64,000 nt of DNA from Allostella vacuolata (GCA_006739055.1 AP019702.1:2383001-2447000), one strand, 5' to 3'; counted from the first letter of the stretch, positions 43,316 to 52,789 are shown. The notes: generated by a model from the sequence alone, not told the origin. A program made the numbers and translations.

Positions 43316-43494
43316 GGTCGGGGTTCCTCCGGGGAATTTCTTGGGATCTGCCGGGCGAGCATAACCCGATCGAACGGCGATTCACCCCCTTCGTGAACTG
43401 GGCTATATCTGGCAGCGCTCGGCACCCCCCGTCCGGCGGGCAACGGGGCTTCTGGCCCCACCAGCTGCCGGCCCGCCCCTCCACCGGAGTCCCC

Positions 43495-44409
43495 ATGACC
43501 GGAGCCGTCCTCGGCGCCACGGTGCAGCACACCCGCGGCTTCGCCATCGCGGCGGTGGCGCTCGCCGCCGTCGCCTTCAGCCTCAACGGCTTCTTCGTCC
43601 GCAACCTGGAGGCGGCGACCACCTGGCAGGTCTGCTTCTGGCGCGCGCTCGGCCTGTGCTCGGCGGTCAGCCTGCTGTTCGTCTGGCACCATCGCGGGCG
43701 GGCGGCGGCGGTGTTCCGCCAGGGCCTGCCGATCGCGCTGATCGCCGCGCCGACGCAAGGGGTGGGGGTGCTGTTCTTCATCTACTCGCTGACCCACACC
43801 ACCGTCGCCAACACCATGATGATGCTGAGCGCCACGCCCTTGTTCGCGGCCCTGCTCGGCTGGGCCTTCCTCGGCGAGAAGGTGGGCTGGGCGACGGCCG
43901 TGGCGATCGCCGCCACCATGGCCGGCATCGCCCTGATGACGGTCGACGGCATCGCCGGCGGCTCGCTGTGGGGCAACCTGGCGGCACTCGGTAATGCCTG
44001 CACCTTCGCCATCTTCATCACCTACCTGCGGCGCGGCCGGGCGGGCGACATGCGGCCCACGGTCATCCTGGGGGCGGCGACCGGCATGGCCCTGGCCGCG
44101 TTCCTGAGCGACGGGCTGTCGGCGCCGATGCACGACATCCTCCTGTGCATCGCCTGGGGCGCCTTCTCGCAGACCACCGGCATGACGCTGATGCTGATCG
44201 GCTCGCGCGGCCTGCCGGCGGCGGAAATCTCGCTGGTGGCGATGATCGAGTTCGTGCTGGCGCCCATGTGGGCCTGGACCGTCACCGGCGAGCTGCCGAC
44301 GCCGCTCTCGGCCACCGGCGGCGGCATCATCTTCGCCGCCATGCTCGGCTGGTCCTGGCGCCGCGCCCGGCTGCACCGCACGGTGCCGCTGCGCCCGACC
44401 GGAAGCTAG
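43495..44409 (+). CDS. EamA/DMT family transporter
   Basis: A 304-residue inner-membrane protein with ten hydrophobic segments in two EamA repeats: residues ~15-140 and ~155-290. The segment FWRALGLCSAVSLLF after TM2 and the ALLGWAFLGEKVGWATAVAIAATMAGIAL region are family-like. Members export amino acids or metabolites; the substrate here is unknown. Divergent from the TPP enzyme gene (179-nt gap), so joint regulation is possible. Confidence 0.87.
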   Translation: MTGAVLGATVQHTRGFAIAAVALAAVAFSLNGFFVRNLEAATTWQVCFWRALGLCSAVSLLFVWHHRGRAAAVFRQGLPIALIAAPTQGVGVLFFIYSLTHTTVANTMMMLSATPLFAALLGWAFLGEKVGWATAVAIAATMAGIALMTVDGIAGGSLWGNLAALGNACTFAIFITYLRRGRAGDMRPTVILGAATGMALAAFLSDGLSAPMHDILLCIAWGAFSQTTGMTLMLIGSRGLPAAEISLVAMIEFVLAPMWAWTVTGELPTPLSATGGGIIFAAMLGWSWRRARLHRTVPLRPTGS

Positions 44410-44474
44410 GCAGCAATTCGTAGGTTGTCACAAAGTTCTGGGGCCATGGATAGGAGTGTTGGCCACCCGCCAAT

Positions 44475-44574
44475 GCGTCCCTCGACTTCGCTCGGGATGA
44501 GGAGATTTTTCTTTATTCCACGAGCACTTCTGCCACTACGGAAGTTCCTCATCCCGAGCGAAGTCGAGGGACGC
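44475..44574. repeat. dispersed palindromic element, copy 3
   Basis: A 100-bp inverted repeat with perfect 28-nt arms (GCGTCCCTCGACTTCGCTCG..., mirrored at 44547-44574). The core matches that of copy 2 on the opposite strand. The element fills most of the gap between the convergent EamA gene and the hypothetical gene and might act as a hairpin terminator of both. Confidence 0.9.
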
Positions 44575-44607
44575 TTGGGCCGGCGGGCAACGCCAGTTGC
44601 TATCTGA

Positions 44608-45408
44608 TTAGATCCCGTAGAATTCCGCGAAGCAGGCGATCGGCGCCTCCGCCCGGCAGAGCGGCAGGGGGAAGGCCAGGGTCGGGCGGGCCGGGTCGAG
44701 CGTGACGAGGCCGGCGACGAAGCGGTCGGCGAGGTCGGCCTTCACGGCCCCGCGGTGGTCGAGGAACTGGCCCCAGCTCGACCCGCCTTCGTAGCGCTCC
44801 AGCCGGTCGACGATCGCGGCCGACGCGGCATAGGCCGGCGGGAACAGGCGGCGATAGGCCTCGACATTGTAGAGCCAGGAGGCGCCGCGCACGGTGCGTG
44901 CGGCCGGGAATGCCTGCCGGACATGGCCGACCAGCCGGCCCAGTTCCGCCCGGCGGTCGGCGGCCTTGTCGCGGGCGAGGGGGCCGGTGCCGCCGCGGCG
45001 ATCCGCCGGGCGGAAGTGCAGGCGCACGACCCCACCCGCGTCCGGCGGGTCGAAGGCGAAGCAGCCGAAGGCGGCGCGCCCGTCGGGCGGCTCGTCGGCG
45101 GCGCGAAGGAAGGTCTCGCAGGTCCAGTCGAGCCGCTCGGCGTCGCCCGCCAGGCCGGCCAGGGCGGCGAGATAGGATTGCCATTCCGGGCCGCCGGCGC
45201 CGCCGCCCAGCCGGCCCAGGCCGAAGCGCCGGTGGAAGTCGGTGTTGCGGGCGACCGAGGCGGCCAGGGGGATGCCCAGCGCCGCCGCCATGGCGGCGGC
45301 GAAGCGCAGCTGCAGGTCGAAGTAGGGGCGGAGCCGGCGGGCCCGCTCCGCCCGGGGAAGGTCGTCCGCGATGAAGCTGCCGCCGGGCGCCTCAGAAGCG
45401 GGTGGCAC
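44608..45408 (-). CDS. conserved hypothetical protein
   Basis: A 266-residue soluble protein I cannot name. It contains FDLQLRFAAAMAAALGIPLAAS near the start, a strand VVRLHFRP and the notable ASWLYNVEAYRRLFPPAYAASA at ~185. No signal peptide or TM. The first 17 nt overlap the DadA-like gene, so it is probably the distal gene of that transcript. A link to amine or amino-acid metabolism is only a guess from the neighbour. Confidence 0.7.
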   Translation of the reverse strand: MPPASEAPGGSFIADDLPRAERARRLRPYFDLQLRFAAAMAAALGIPLAASVARNTDFHRRFGLGRLGGGAGGPEWQSYLAALAGLAGDAERLDWTCETFLRAADEPPDGRAAFGCFAFDPPDAGGVVRLHFRPADRRGGTGPLARDKAADRRAELGRLVGHVRQAFPAARTVRGASWLYNVEAYRRLFPPAYAASAAIVDRLERYEGGSSWGQFLDHRGAVKADLADRFVAGLVTLDPARPTLAFPLPLCRAEAPIACFAEFYGI

Positions 45409-46690
45409 GATAAGGCGTGGGGTCGATCACCGGCTTGCGGCCGGCCACCAGGTCGGCCAGCAGCCGCCCGGTCACCGGCGCCCCGGTCAGTCCGGTATGG
45501 CCGTGGCCGAAGGCCAGGAACACGCCGGGCACCCCGGGCGCCCGGTCGATCACCGGCAGGCTGTCCGGCATCGACGGGCGGTGGCCCATCCAGGTCTGCA
45601 TGCCTTCGGCGTTGAGGGTGGGCAGGGCCTTGCGCGCCTGCTCCAGCAGGATCAGGGCGCGGCGCTCGTCGGGGGCGGCGTCGAGGCCGGCGATCTCCAC
45701 CGTGCCGGCCAGGCGCAGCCCGTGCTCCATCGGCGTGATGGAGAAGCTGCCGCTGCGGTGGCTGATCGGCCGGTTGGGGACCGGCCCCGGGTTGGGCAGC
45801 ATGACGTGGTAGCCGCGCTCGGTCTCCAGCGGCACGCGCACGCCGAACTTCTGCGTCAGCCGCAGCGACCAGGCGCCGGCCGCCACCACCACGATGTCGG
45901 CCTCGACCGGGCCCGCATCCGTCTCCACCCGGCGCACCCCGTCGGGGCCGATGTCGATGGCGGTGACGGCGGCGCGCAGCACCCGGCCGCCGGCCCCCTC
46001 GAGGTTGCGGGCGAGGGTGTTGACCAGCCGGTGCGGGTTGGCGGTGCTGCCATTGTCGGGCAGGTAGAGGCCGCGCTTGAAGCCCGGCGCCAGCGTCGGT
46101 TCCATCTGGCGGATCTCGTCCGGGCCGATCACGTCGGCGCGCACGCCCTGCTCGGTGCGCAGCCGGTCGGCGATGCGGTCGGTCTCGCTCGGCTCGCCCG
46201 TCTGCCACAGGTAGAGCTGGCCGCGCAGCCGCACCAGGTCGTTGAACCCGTCGGGGCCGAGCAGGCTGCGATAGGTGGCAAAGGCGGGTCCATGCAGCGC
46301 GCGCAGGGCCTTGGATGCGGCCTCGACCCGGTCGAGCCGGCCGGCCCGGATCCAGCGCACCAGCCAGGGCAGGGCCTGGGGCAGGTAGCTCCAGCGCACG
46401 GCGAGCGGCCCGGTCGGGTCGCTCAGCCATTTCGGCACCTTGCGCAGCATGCCGGGCATGGCGATGGGCGTGAAGGTGTCGGGGCTGATCATCCCGGCAT
46501 TGCCGAAGGACGTGCCCTCGCCCGGCGGCAGCCGGTCGATGACGGTGACGTCGTGGCCGTCGCGGCGCAGGAAGGTGGCGCAGGACATGCCGACGATGCC
46601 GGCGCCGATGACGACGACGCGGCGGGCGCCGGCCGTGCCGGGGCCGGGTTGAGCGGGGCCGGGTTGAGCGGGGGATGCGGATGTGATCAT
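45392..46690 (-). CDS. dadA: FAD-dependent D-amino acid dehydrogenase-like oxidoreductase
   Basis: A 432-residue FAD-dependent oxidoreductase of the DAO/DadA type. FAD binds through VVVIGAGIVGMSCATFLRRDG near residue 25-45, and the C-terminal GHGHTGLTGAPVTG is the second dinucleotide motif. The segment PLETERGYHVMLPNPG is typical of DadA. It probably oxidises a D-amino acid or secondary amine to the oxo acid and passes electrons to the respiratory chain. A longer N-terminal tail (SPAQPGPAQPGPG) is low complexity. Divergent from the TauD-type dioxygenase gene (79-nt gap). Confidence 0.83.
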   Translation of the reverse strand: MITSASPAQPGPAQPGPGTAGARRVVVIGAGIVGMSCATFLRRDGHDVTVIDRLPPGEGTSFGNAGMISPDTFTPIAMPGMLRKVPKWLSDPTGPLAVRWSYLPQALPWLVRWIRAGRLDRVEAASKALRALHGPAFATYRSLLGPDGFNDLVRLRGQLYLWQTGEPSETDRIADRLRTEQGVRADVIGPDEIRQMEPTLAPGFKRGLYLPDNGSTANPHRLVNTLARNLEGAGGRVLRAAVTAIDIGPDGVRRVETDAGPVEADIVVVAAGAWSLRLTQKFGVRVPLETERGYHVMLPNPGPVPNRPISHRSGSFSITPMEHGLRLAGTVEIAGLDAAPDERRALILLEQARKALPTLNAEGMQTWMGHRPSMPDSLPVIDRAPGVPGVFLAFGHGHTGLTGAPVTGRLLADLVAGRKPVIDPTPYRATRF

Positions 46691-46769
46691 GTGCGGCCTA
46701 TATTTCCCCGGACAGCCGGTCGTGGCCACTCCAATTCCGCTGCGACCGCGACGAAAAAGAAGGCGGACG

Positions 46770-47606
46770 ATGGGCGCAGACATCCAGGTACGGAAGATCG
46801 CGGGCGCGCTCGGCGCGGAAATCTCCGGCGTCGACCTCGGCCGCGGCATGGACGAGGCCACCCGGCAGGCGGTGCGCCAGGCGCTGCTCGACCACCTGGT
46901 CATCTTCTTCCGCGACCAGGACCTGTCGCCCGATCAGTTTCTGGCGTTTGCCCGCGCCATGGGCCGGCCGGTCGAGTACCCCTTCGTCAAGGGCCTGGCC
47001 GGCTATCCCGAGATCATCGAGGTGCTGAAGCGCGAGCACGAGACGGTCAATTTCGGCGGCATCTGGCATTCCGACACGACCTACCTGGAGGAGCCGCCGA
47101 TGGGCTCCATCCTGCTCGCGCGGGAGGTGCCGCCCTATGGCGGCGACACGCTGTTCGCCAACCAGTACCTCGCCTACGAGACCCTGTCGCCCGGCATGCG
47201 GCGCATGCTGGACGGGCTGGTCGGCATCTCCACCTCGGCCAAGGCCGACGTCTCGAAGACGCGCGAGGACCGGCTCAAGGACAATGCCGCGCCGGACGCC
47301 CGCCAGTCCTACGAGGCCGAGCACCCGGCCGTGCGCACCCACCCGGAGACGGGCCGCAAGGCGCTCTTCGTCAACGTCGCCCACACCGCCCGCTTCAAGG
47401 ACATGACCGAGGCCGAGAGCCAGCCCCTGCTGCGCTTCCTGCACGAGCACCAGGTGCGCCCGGAATTCACCTGCCGCTTTGCCTGGCAGCGCCATTCGAT
47501 CGCCTTCTGGGACAACCGCGCCGCCCAGCACAACCCGATCAACGACTATCACGGCCATCGCCGCCTCATGCACCGCATCACCCTGGCGGGGGACCGGCCG
47601 CGGTAA
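46770..47606 (+). CDS. TauD/TfdA-family 2-oxoglutarate dioxygenase
   Basis: A 278-residue Fe(II)/2-oxoglutarate oxygenase. Iron ligands are H100 and D102 (IWHSDTTY) and H254 (WDNRAAQHNPINDY); the 2-oxoglutarate Arg is in HGHRRLMHRI. The family includes taurine, 2,4-D and carnitine/betaine oxygenases. No Tau-type transporter is adjacent, but a polar amino-acid ABC system lies on the other strand. The last 29 nt overlap the ABC ATPase gene. Probably part of an amine/sulfonate breakdown cluster. Confidence 0.88.
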   Translation: MGADIQVRKIAGALGAEISGVDLGRGMDEATRQAVRQALLDHLVIFFRDQDLSPDQFLAFARAMGRPVEYPFVKGLAGYPEIIEVLKREHETVNFGGIWHSDTTYLEEPPMGSILLAREVPPYGGDTLFANQYLAYETLSPGMRRMLDGLVGISTSAKADVSKTREDRLKDNAAPDARQSYEAEHPAVRTHPETGRKALFVNVAHTARFKDMTEAESQPLLRFLHEHQVRPEFTCRFAWQRHSIAFWDNRAAQHNPINDYHGHRRLMHRITLAGDRPR

Positions 47607-48426
47607 GGGCCGGGGCCGCCCCGCCATGGATGCGCCGCAGGAACTCGCGGGCGCGCTCGTGGCGGGGGGTGGCGAAGAAGTCGGCCGAGGGGCGGTCCTC
47701 GACGATCCGGCCGCCATCCATGAAGACGACGCGGGTCCCGACCTCGCGCGCGAACTGCATCTCGTGGGTGACCACGATCATCGTCAGCCCGTCCCGCGCC
47801 AGCCCGCGGATCGCCTCCAGCACCTCGCCCACCAGCTCGGGGTCGAGTGCCGAGGTCGGCTCGTCGAACAGCATCAGCTGCGGGCTCATGGCGAGCGCGC
47901 GGGCGATGGCGACCCGCTGCTGCTGCCCGCCCGAGAGCTGGATGGGGCGCTTGTCGACATGGGCCGACAGCTTCATCCGGTCGAGATGCTCCAGCGCCAG
48001 GGCCCGCGCGGCCGCGGCCGGCATCCCCAGCACCCGGCGCGGGCCGATGGCGACGTTGTCGAGCGCGCTCAGGTGGGTGAAGAGGTTGAAGCGCTGGAAG
48101 ACCATGCCGGTCAGGCGGCGCTTGCGGGCGGTCACGGCGCGGGCATCGGGCACCAGGCGGCCGTCGCGCAGCTCGCCCGCCATGTTGACGCCCGCCACCC
48201 AGATCTCGCCCTCGCTCGGCGTCTCGATGCGGTTGATGCAGCGGAGCATGGTGGACTTGCCGGCGCCGCTCGGGCCGATCACCATGACGATCTCGCCGGT
48301 CGCCACCTCCAGCGTCACCCGGTCGACCACCGGGATGTCGCCGAAGATCTTCGACAGGCCAAGCACCCGCAGCAGCGGCGCGGGGACGGCCGCGGGGCCC
48401 GCGTCAGGCAAGGCGCTTCTCCACAT
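47578..48426 (-). CDS. polar amino-acid ABC transporter, ATP-binding protein
   Basis: A 282-residue ABC ATPase of the GlnQ/HisP type. Walker A GPSGAGKST is at 51-59, signature LSGGQQQRVAIARAL at 164-178, Walker B LMLFDEPTSALDPE at ~184-197, switch VVTHEM. It overlaps the upstream permease by 23 nt and is the last gene of a five-gene operon. It powers import of an amino-acid-like compound. The substrate cannot be told from the ATPase. Confidence 0.92.
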   Translation of the reverse strand: MWRSALPDAGPAAVPAPLLRVLGLSKIFGDIPVVDRVTLEVATGEIVMVIGPSGAGKSTMLRCINRIETPSEGEIWVAGVNMAGELRDGRLVPDARAVTARKRRLTGMVFQRFNLFTHLSALDNVAIGPRRVLGMPAAAARALALEHLDRMKLSAHVDKRPIQLSGGQQQRVAIARALAMSPQLMLFDEPTSALDPELVGEVLEAIRGLARDGLTMIVVTHEMQFAREVGTRVVFMDGGRIVEDRPSADFFATPRHERAREFLRRIHGGAAPALTAAGPPPG

Positions 48427-49054
48427 ACTCCGACGCCCGGGCCAGGGCCGAGATCATGATCAGGTAGAAGACGGCGAGCGCGGCATAGATCTCGAACGGG
48501 GTGAAGCGCTCGGCGATGATCATCTGGGCCGACCGGGTCAGCTCGGCGATCGAGATCGCCGACAGCAGGGACGAGCCCTTGACCAGGGTGATCAGCTCGT
48601 TGGTGAGCGGCGGCGCCATCTGCCGCAGCGACTGCGGCAGCAGGATCAGCAGCAGCCCCTGCCGGTCGGTCATGCCGATCGAGAGCGCGGCCTCGGTCTG
48701 GCCCGGCTCGATCGAGCCGATCGCCGCGCGCACGATCTCGGCGATGAAGCCGCCGGCATTGAACGACAGGGCGATCACCCCGCCCCAGAAGGCCGAGACG
48801 TAGATCCCGATCTCCGGCAGGGCGAAATAGACCAGGAAGAGCTGCACCAGGGCCGGCGTGCCGCGCACGAAGTAGACATAGACCCGGACCAGCCAGCGCA
48901 GCGGCCCGACCCGGGAGACGCTGACGAGGCCGCAGACGATGCCGATCACGGTGCCGAAGACCATCGCCAGGATGGAGATTTCCAGCGTCACCACCGCGCC
49001 TTGCAGCATGTAGGGCACGGCGTACCAGATCGCCCCCCAGTCGAATGCGTTCAT
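48404..49054 (-). CDS. polar amino-acid ABC transporter, permease
   Basis: A 216-residue permease of the HisMQ/GlnP family with about five TM helices. The EAA loop, here EAALSIGMTDRQGLLLILLPQSLRQMAPPL, interacts with the ATPase, and RGTPALVQLFLVYF is typical of the family N-half. Single permease, so it likely forms a homodimer. Between the binding protein and ATPase genes in the operon. Confidence 0.92.
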   Translation of the reverse strand: MNAFDWGAIWYAVPYMLQGAVVTLEISILAMVFGTVIGIVCGLVSVSRVGPLRWLVRVYVYFVRGTPALVQLFLVYFALPEIGIYVSAFWGGVIALSFNAGGFIAEIVRAAIGSIEPGQTEAALSIGMTDRQGLLLILLPQSLRQMAPPLTNELITLVKGSSLLSAISIAELTRSAQMIIAERFTPFEIYAALAVFYLIMISALARASEYVEKRLA

Positions 49055-49106
49055 CTCGGCCTCGCCTCGCGTTCCGGGGTCGGGGTCGTGCCTGGCGCCC
49101 TCGCGG

Positions 49107-49934
49107 TCAGGGCAGGGCTTCGGGGATGGTGTTCGGCGTGTCCATGGTCATGCCGAACCACTTCTGCTGCAGGGCGGCCAGCTCGCCGTTCGCCTTCATC
49201 CCGCCCAGCACCTCGTTGACGATGGCGACGAACGCCTCGTCGCCCTTGCGGAAGGCGTAGCCGGCATAGACCTTGATGTCCTGGACGCCGTCGACGATCG
49301 CGAACTTGCCCGGCTGGTCGCGGATCAGGACCATGGCGATGGTGCGCGACAGGATGACCGCGTCGAGCCGCCCGTTGCCGAGGTCGAGGTAGGATTCCGG
49401 ATAGTGCTCGTAGAGCTTGTAGGACTTGAAGCCGGGCTTGCCGTCGGCCTTCAGCTTCGCCTCCAGCTTCTTCGCCAGCACGTCGGTCGGGCTGCCGAGC
49501 TGGGTCCCGACGCTCTTGCCGGCGAGGTCGGCCGGCGTCTTGATCGCGCCCGCGCTGGCGGCGCGGATCATGATGATCGAGCCCGATTCCGCATAGGGCA
49601 TCGCGAACAGGACCTTCTCCGAGCGGTCCTTGGTGATCGCCATGCCCGACATGATGGTGTCGAACTTCTGGGCGTAGAGGGACGGGATGACGCCGGCCCA
49701 GGCGGTGTCGACGAACTTCGGCTTCACGCCGATGCGCTCGGCGATCTTGGTGGCGATGTCGATGTCGTAGCCGATCACCTTGCCGTCCTTGAAGTACTCG
49801 AAGGGCTGGTAGGCGATCTCCATGCCGACGATCATCTCGCCGCGCTTCTTGATCTCGTCCAGCGTGTCGGCGGCAGCGGCGGCGGCCCAGCTCGTCAGGG
49901 CGGCGGCGGCGAGCAGCAGGGTCCTCATCTTCAT
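49107..49934 (-). CDS. ABC transporter substrate-binding protein, family 3
   Basis: A 275-residue periplasmic receptor with a signal peptide (residues 1-22, ending AAAAAADT). Family-3 motifs are GYDIDIATKIAERIGVKPKFV, FDTIMSGMAITKDRSEKVLFAMPY and AVILSRTIA. The typical acidic/aromatic ligand residues for amino acids are present around 25-75. It probably takes up a charged or methylated amino acid/amine for the oxygenase encoded just upstream (38 nt). Confidence 0.9.
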   Translation of the reverse strand: MKMRTLLLAAAALTSWAAAAAADTLDEIKKRGEMIVGMEIAYQPFEYFKDGKVIGYDIDIATKIAERIGVKPKFVDTAWAGVIPSLYAQKFDTIMSGMAITKDRSEKVLFAMPYAESGSIIMIRAASAGAIKTPADLAGKSVGTQLGSPTDVLAKKLEAKLKADGKPGFKSYKLYEHYPESYLDLGNGRLDAVILSRTIAMVLIRDQPGKFAIVDGVQDIKVYAGYAFRKGDEAFVAIVNEVLGGMKANGELAALQQKWFGMTMDTPNTIPEALP

Positions 49935-49972
49935 CGGATGCACCTTTCTCCCGGGGGGATGGCGGTCGAGGC

Positions 49973-51148
49973 TCAGTTGGCGGCGATGCGCTGGCGGACG
50001 TATTCCGCCAGGTGCCAGACGGTCGCTTCCATGGGGCTGAGGCGGCCCGGCCGGGCCAGCACCGAGGCCGAGCCGACCTGCTGCATCAGGTCGATCGCGT
50101 AATCCTCCTCGGCGGCCTGGTTCATGAAGTCCCGCCGGGTGGCGAAGCGCTCCTCGATCAGGTCCTTGCGGGCGGCGACCTCCGGCCGGACCAGCCACAT
50201 GGCCTTCGACACCGTGCGGTTCGGCCCCATCGGGTAGAGCACGCGGAAGTTGACGCGGTCGGCGAAGGCCGAGAAGCGAGTCAGCGGGAAGATGTGGTAG
50301 AGGTCGAAGACGCGGCGCTCGGCCGGCTCCAGGTCGGGGAAGGTCGGCAGGCCGATCGTGTAGACCTCGTCCGGGGCGTCGTCGCGGGCCGGCGAGTGGC
50401 AGGTCGACCAGGTGCCCTTGCTGTCCTCGCACCAGGACAGGCGCGAGGGATGGTCGACCTCGAAGGTCTTGGGATGGGCGGCGAAGTGGTGGTAGCACTC
50501 CATCCCGGTCTCCAGCTGGATCTTCCAGTTGAATTCCGCGTCCATCTCCGACGGCTCGACGCCGACCAGCTCGCCGATCTTCCAGTTCTTCAGGCGCAGG
50601 CACAGGGTCGCCAGCCGCTCGGTGATCGAGCCGATCTCGTCCGAGAAGGTGACGAAGATCAGGCCCAGCGCCTCGACGATCTCGGTGCGCATCTCCGGCA
50701 GGCGGCAGGACTTGTGGTCGAAGTTCTCGGCATCGTCCATGAAGGGCGCGCCCAGCAGGCGGCCGTCGAGGCCGTAGCCCCAGCGATGGAACGGGCAGGA
50801 GAAGAGGTTGGTGTTGCCCTGGCCGGTGGCGATCGGCGCCCAGCGGTGCAGGCACACCCGCGACAGGACGCGGATGCGGTCCTTGCCTCGCACCACCACC
50901 AGCGGCTCGCCCAGCAGGTCGACGCAGTAGTAGTCGCCGACATTGGCCACCTGCGAGACATGGCCGACGCACAGCCAGTCCCGCTTGAAGATCCGCTCCA
51001 CCTCCAGGTCGTAGAAGGCCTGCGAGGAATAGACGCGCGGCGGCAGGGTGGAGGCCGTGCGCGCGGTCTGGTTGGCCCCGGCGAGCACATCCTGGACCAG
51101 GGCGTCGAGCGATCGGTCTCCGGTGTTCGAGGACAGCATCATGTTCAT
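49973..51148 (-). CDS. Rieske non-heme iron oxygenase, large subunit
   Basis: A 391-residue alpha subunit of a Rieske mono/dioxygenase. The [2Fe-2S] ligands are C99, H101, C118 and H121 (CLHRW ... CPFHRW). The mononuclear iron site is in NWKIQLETGMECYHHFAAH near 208-225. The Trp after both His residues departs from the usual R-x-R/HRG context. Substrate-docking region is unlike classical aromatic dioxygenases; choline/betaine/quaternary amine oxygenases are closer in size. No reductase or ferredoxin gene is in the operon, so electrons must come from elsewhere. It lies between glnT and the binding protein. Confidence 0.88.
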   Translation of the reverse strand: MNMMLSSNTGDRSLDALVQDVLAGANQTARTASTLPPRVYSSQAFYDLEVERIFKRDWLCVGHVSQVANVGDYYCVDLLGEPLVVVRGKDRIRVLSRVCLHRWAPIATGQGNTNLFSCPFHRWGYGLDGRLLGAPFMDDAENFDHKSCRLPEMRTEIVEALGLIFVTFSDEIGSITERLATLCLRLKNWKIGELVGVEPSEMDAEFNWKIQLETGMECYHHFAAHPKTFEVDHPSRLSWCEDSKGTWSTCHSPARDDAPDEVYTIGLPTFPDLEPAERRVFDLYHIFPLTRFSAFADRVNFRVLYPMGPNRTVSKAMWLVRPEVAARKDLIEERFATRRDFMNQAAEEDYAIDLMQQVGSASVLARPGRLSPMEATVWHLAEYVRQRIAAN

Positions 51149-51189
51149 TCGGTGCCTCCTGGGCAGGGAGTCGGAAGAACGGGATCGGG

Positions 51190-52542
51190 TCAGAAGAACC
51201 GCAGGTAGCGCGCCGTCTCCCAGTCGGAGACGTGGGCGCCGTAGGCGTTCCATTCCTCGCGCTTGTGGCCGATCCAGGCGCGCGCCATGTCGGCCCCCAT
51301 GACCTGGACCGTCAGCGGATCGGCCTCGGCCGCGTCGATCGCCTGGCCCAGGTCGCGCGGCAGCATGCCGATGCCGCGCCGGGCCAGCTCGACCTCGGCG
51401 ATCTGGTACATGTTGTCCCGGTTGGGCTCCCCCGGATCGAGCCCCTCGCGGATGCCCTCCAGCCCGGCCGCCAGCGCCATCGCGGCGGCAAGGTAGGGGT
51501 TGCAGGCGCTGTCGGCGCAGCGCAGCTCCACCCGGCCGCCGGCCAGGGGGATGCGCAGCGCGTTGGTGCGGTTGTTGTTGCCGTAGCAGGCGAAGATCGG
51601 CGCCCAGGTGAAGCCCGACATGCTGCCCTGCTTCACCAGCCGCTTGTAGCTGTTGACCGTGGGGGCGGCGAACGCACAGATCGCCGGCAGGTGGCGCAGC
51701 ACCCCGGCGATGAAGGCGTAGCCCAGGGCCGACAGCCCGCAGCCACGCCGGTCGTCCGGGTCGGCGAAGGCGTTCGCCCCGCCGGCCAGGCTGGCCAGCG
51801 ACATGTTCAGGTGCGCGCCGCTGCCGGTGCGGTCGGCGAACGGCTTGGGCATGAAGCTGGCGAAGGCGCCGTGCTGGCGGGCGAAGTGGGACGCCATCGT
51901 GCGCAGGAAGACGAAGCGGTCGGAGGTGACGACGGCGTCGGCATAGTTGAAGTCGATCTCGAACTGCCCCGGCCCGTCCTCCTGGTCGAACGAATAGACG
52001 TCCCAGCCGAGGCCGTTCATCGCCGACACCAGCCCGTCGAGCCAGCCCATGTTGTCGAGCAGCGTGGCAGCGTCGTAGCAGGGCTTGGCCAGGCTGCGCT
52101 GCGACAGCGGCGCCTCGCTGCCCCGGCTGTCGCTCAGGACATAGAATTCCGCCTCGATGCCGAGGTTGAAGCGGTAGCCGAGGCGGGCGGCAGCCGCCGT
52201 CTGGCGCTTGAGGATGCCGCGGCTGCACGCCTCGAAAGGCCGGCCGGCCAGCCACAGGTCGCTCGCGAACCAGGCGATGGTCGGGTTCCAGGGCAGGACG
52301 GCGCAGGACGCCGCGTCGGGGTGCGCCGACACCTCCTCGTCGCTCACCTCTTGCGGCACCCCGTCCAGCGCCGCGCCGGTGAACAGCTCCGAGCCCGCCA
52401 TCATGCCCTCGTAGTGGGCCAGCGGGACCATCTTGGTCTTCGAGGCGCCGTGCATGTCGGCGTAGCTCGCCATCAGGTAGCGCACCCCGCGCGCGGCGAG
52501 ATCCTGCTTCAGCGTGTCCCGGTCCTGCAGGAACGTATCCAT
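51190..52542 (-). CDS. glnT: type III glutamine synthetase-family protein
   Basis: A 450-residue member of the GlnT/type III glutamate-ammonia ligase group. Metal-binding Glu residues are in FNLGIEAEFYVLSD and QFEIDFNYADAV; SGAHLNMSLA carries the substrate/metal His, and VELRCADSACNPYLAAAMALAAGLEGI is the Glu/Arg ATP region. Such proteins often ligate glutamate to amines (e.g. gamma-glutamylmethylamide synthetase) rather than to ammonia. The first gene of the operon with the Rieske oxygenase and the amino-acid ABC transporter. Start at ATG 52542. Confidence 0.87.
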   Translation of the reverse strand: MDTFLQDRDTLKQDLAARGVRYLMASYADMHGASKTKMVPLAHYEGMMAGSELFTGAALDGVPQEVSDEEVSAHPDAASCAVLPWNPTIAWFASDLWLAGRPFEACSRGILKRQTAAAARLGYRFNLGIEAEFYVLSDSRGSEAPLSQRSLAKPCYDAATLLDNMGWLDGLVSAMNGLGWDVYSFDQEDGPGQFEIDFNYADAVVTSDRFVFLRTMASHFARQHGAFASFMPKPFADRTGSGAHLNMSLASLAGGANAFADPDDRRGCGLSALGYAFIAGVLRHLPAICAFAAPTVNSYKRLVKQGSMSGFTWAPIFACYGNNNRTNALRIPLAGGRVELRCADSACNPYLAAAMALAAGLEGIREGLDPGEPNRDNMYQIAEVELARRGIGMLPRDLGQAIDAAEADPLTVQVMGADMARAWIGHKREEWNAYGAHVSDWETARYLRFF

Positions 52543-52676
52543 CGGACGCCTTCTCCGGATTGCCATGCCGGCCGGCCGTCGGCGCGACGGCTGGTCGGAC
52601 GATCGACCGTCGCGAGTACTTCGTTCGTGCGGCCGTGTCTTGGATCAGCAAGTGGCATGCCAACAGAAAAAATTAA

Positions 52677-52693
52677 CTGAACGATCAATTGTT
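52677..52693. promoter_or_regulatory. candidate TetR operator 1
   Basis: CTGAACGATCAATTGTT is an imperfect palindrome near glnT. It resembles the reverse complement of the second site at 52790-52806. Two related inverted sites in the 423-nt divergent region between glnT and the TetR gene are what a local regulator would bind. The rest of that region shows nothing else clear. Confidence 0.5.
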
Positions 52694-52789
52694 GGGGTCG
52701 GCAGACCGCTTCCTGCCCATCCTGGAGGGTCCCGCTGCCTGAATCGCGGCATCCGCCCAGGGAACGGGCACCGGATGGCGTCGGGGCGG

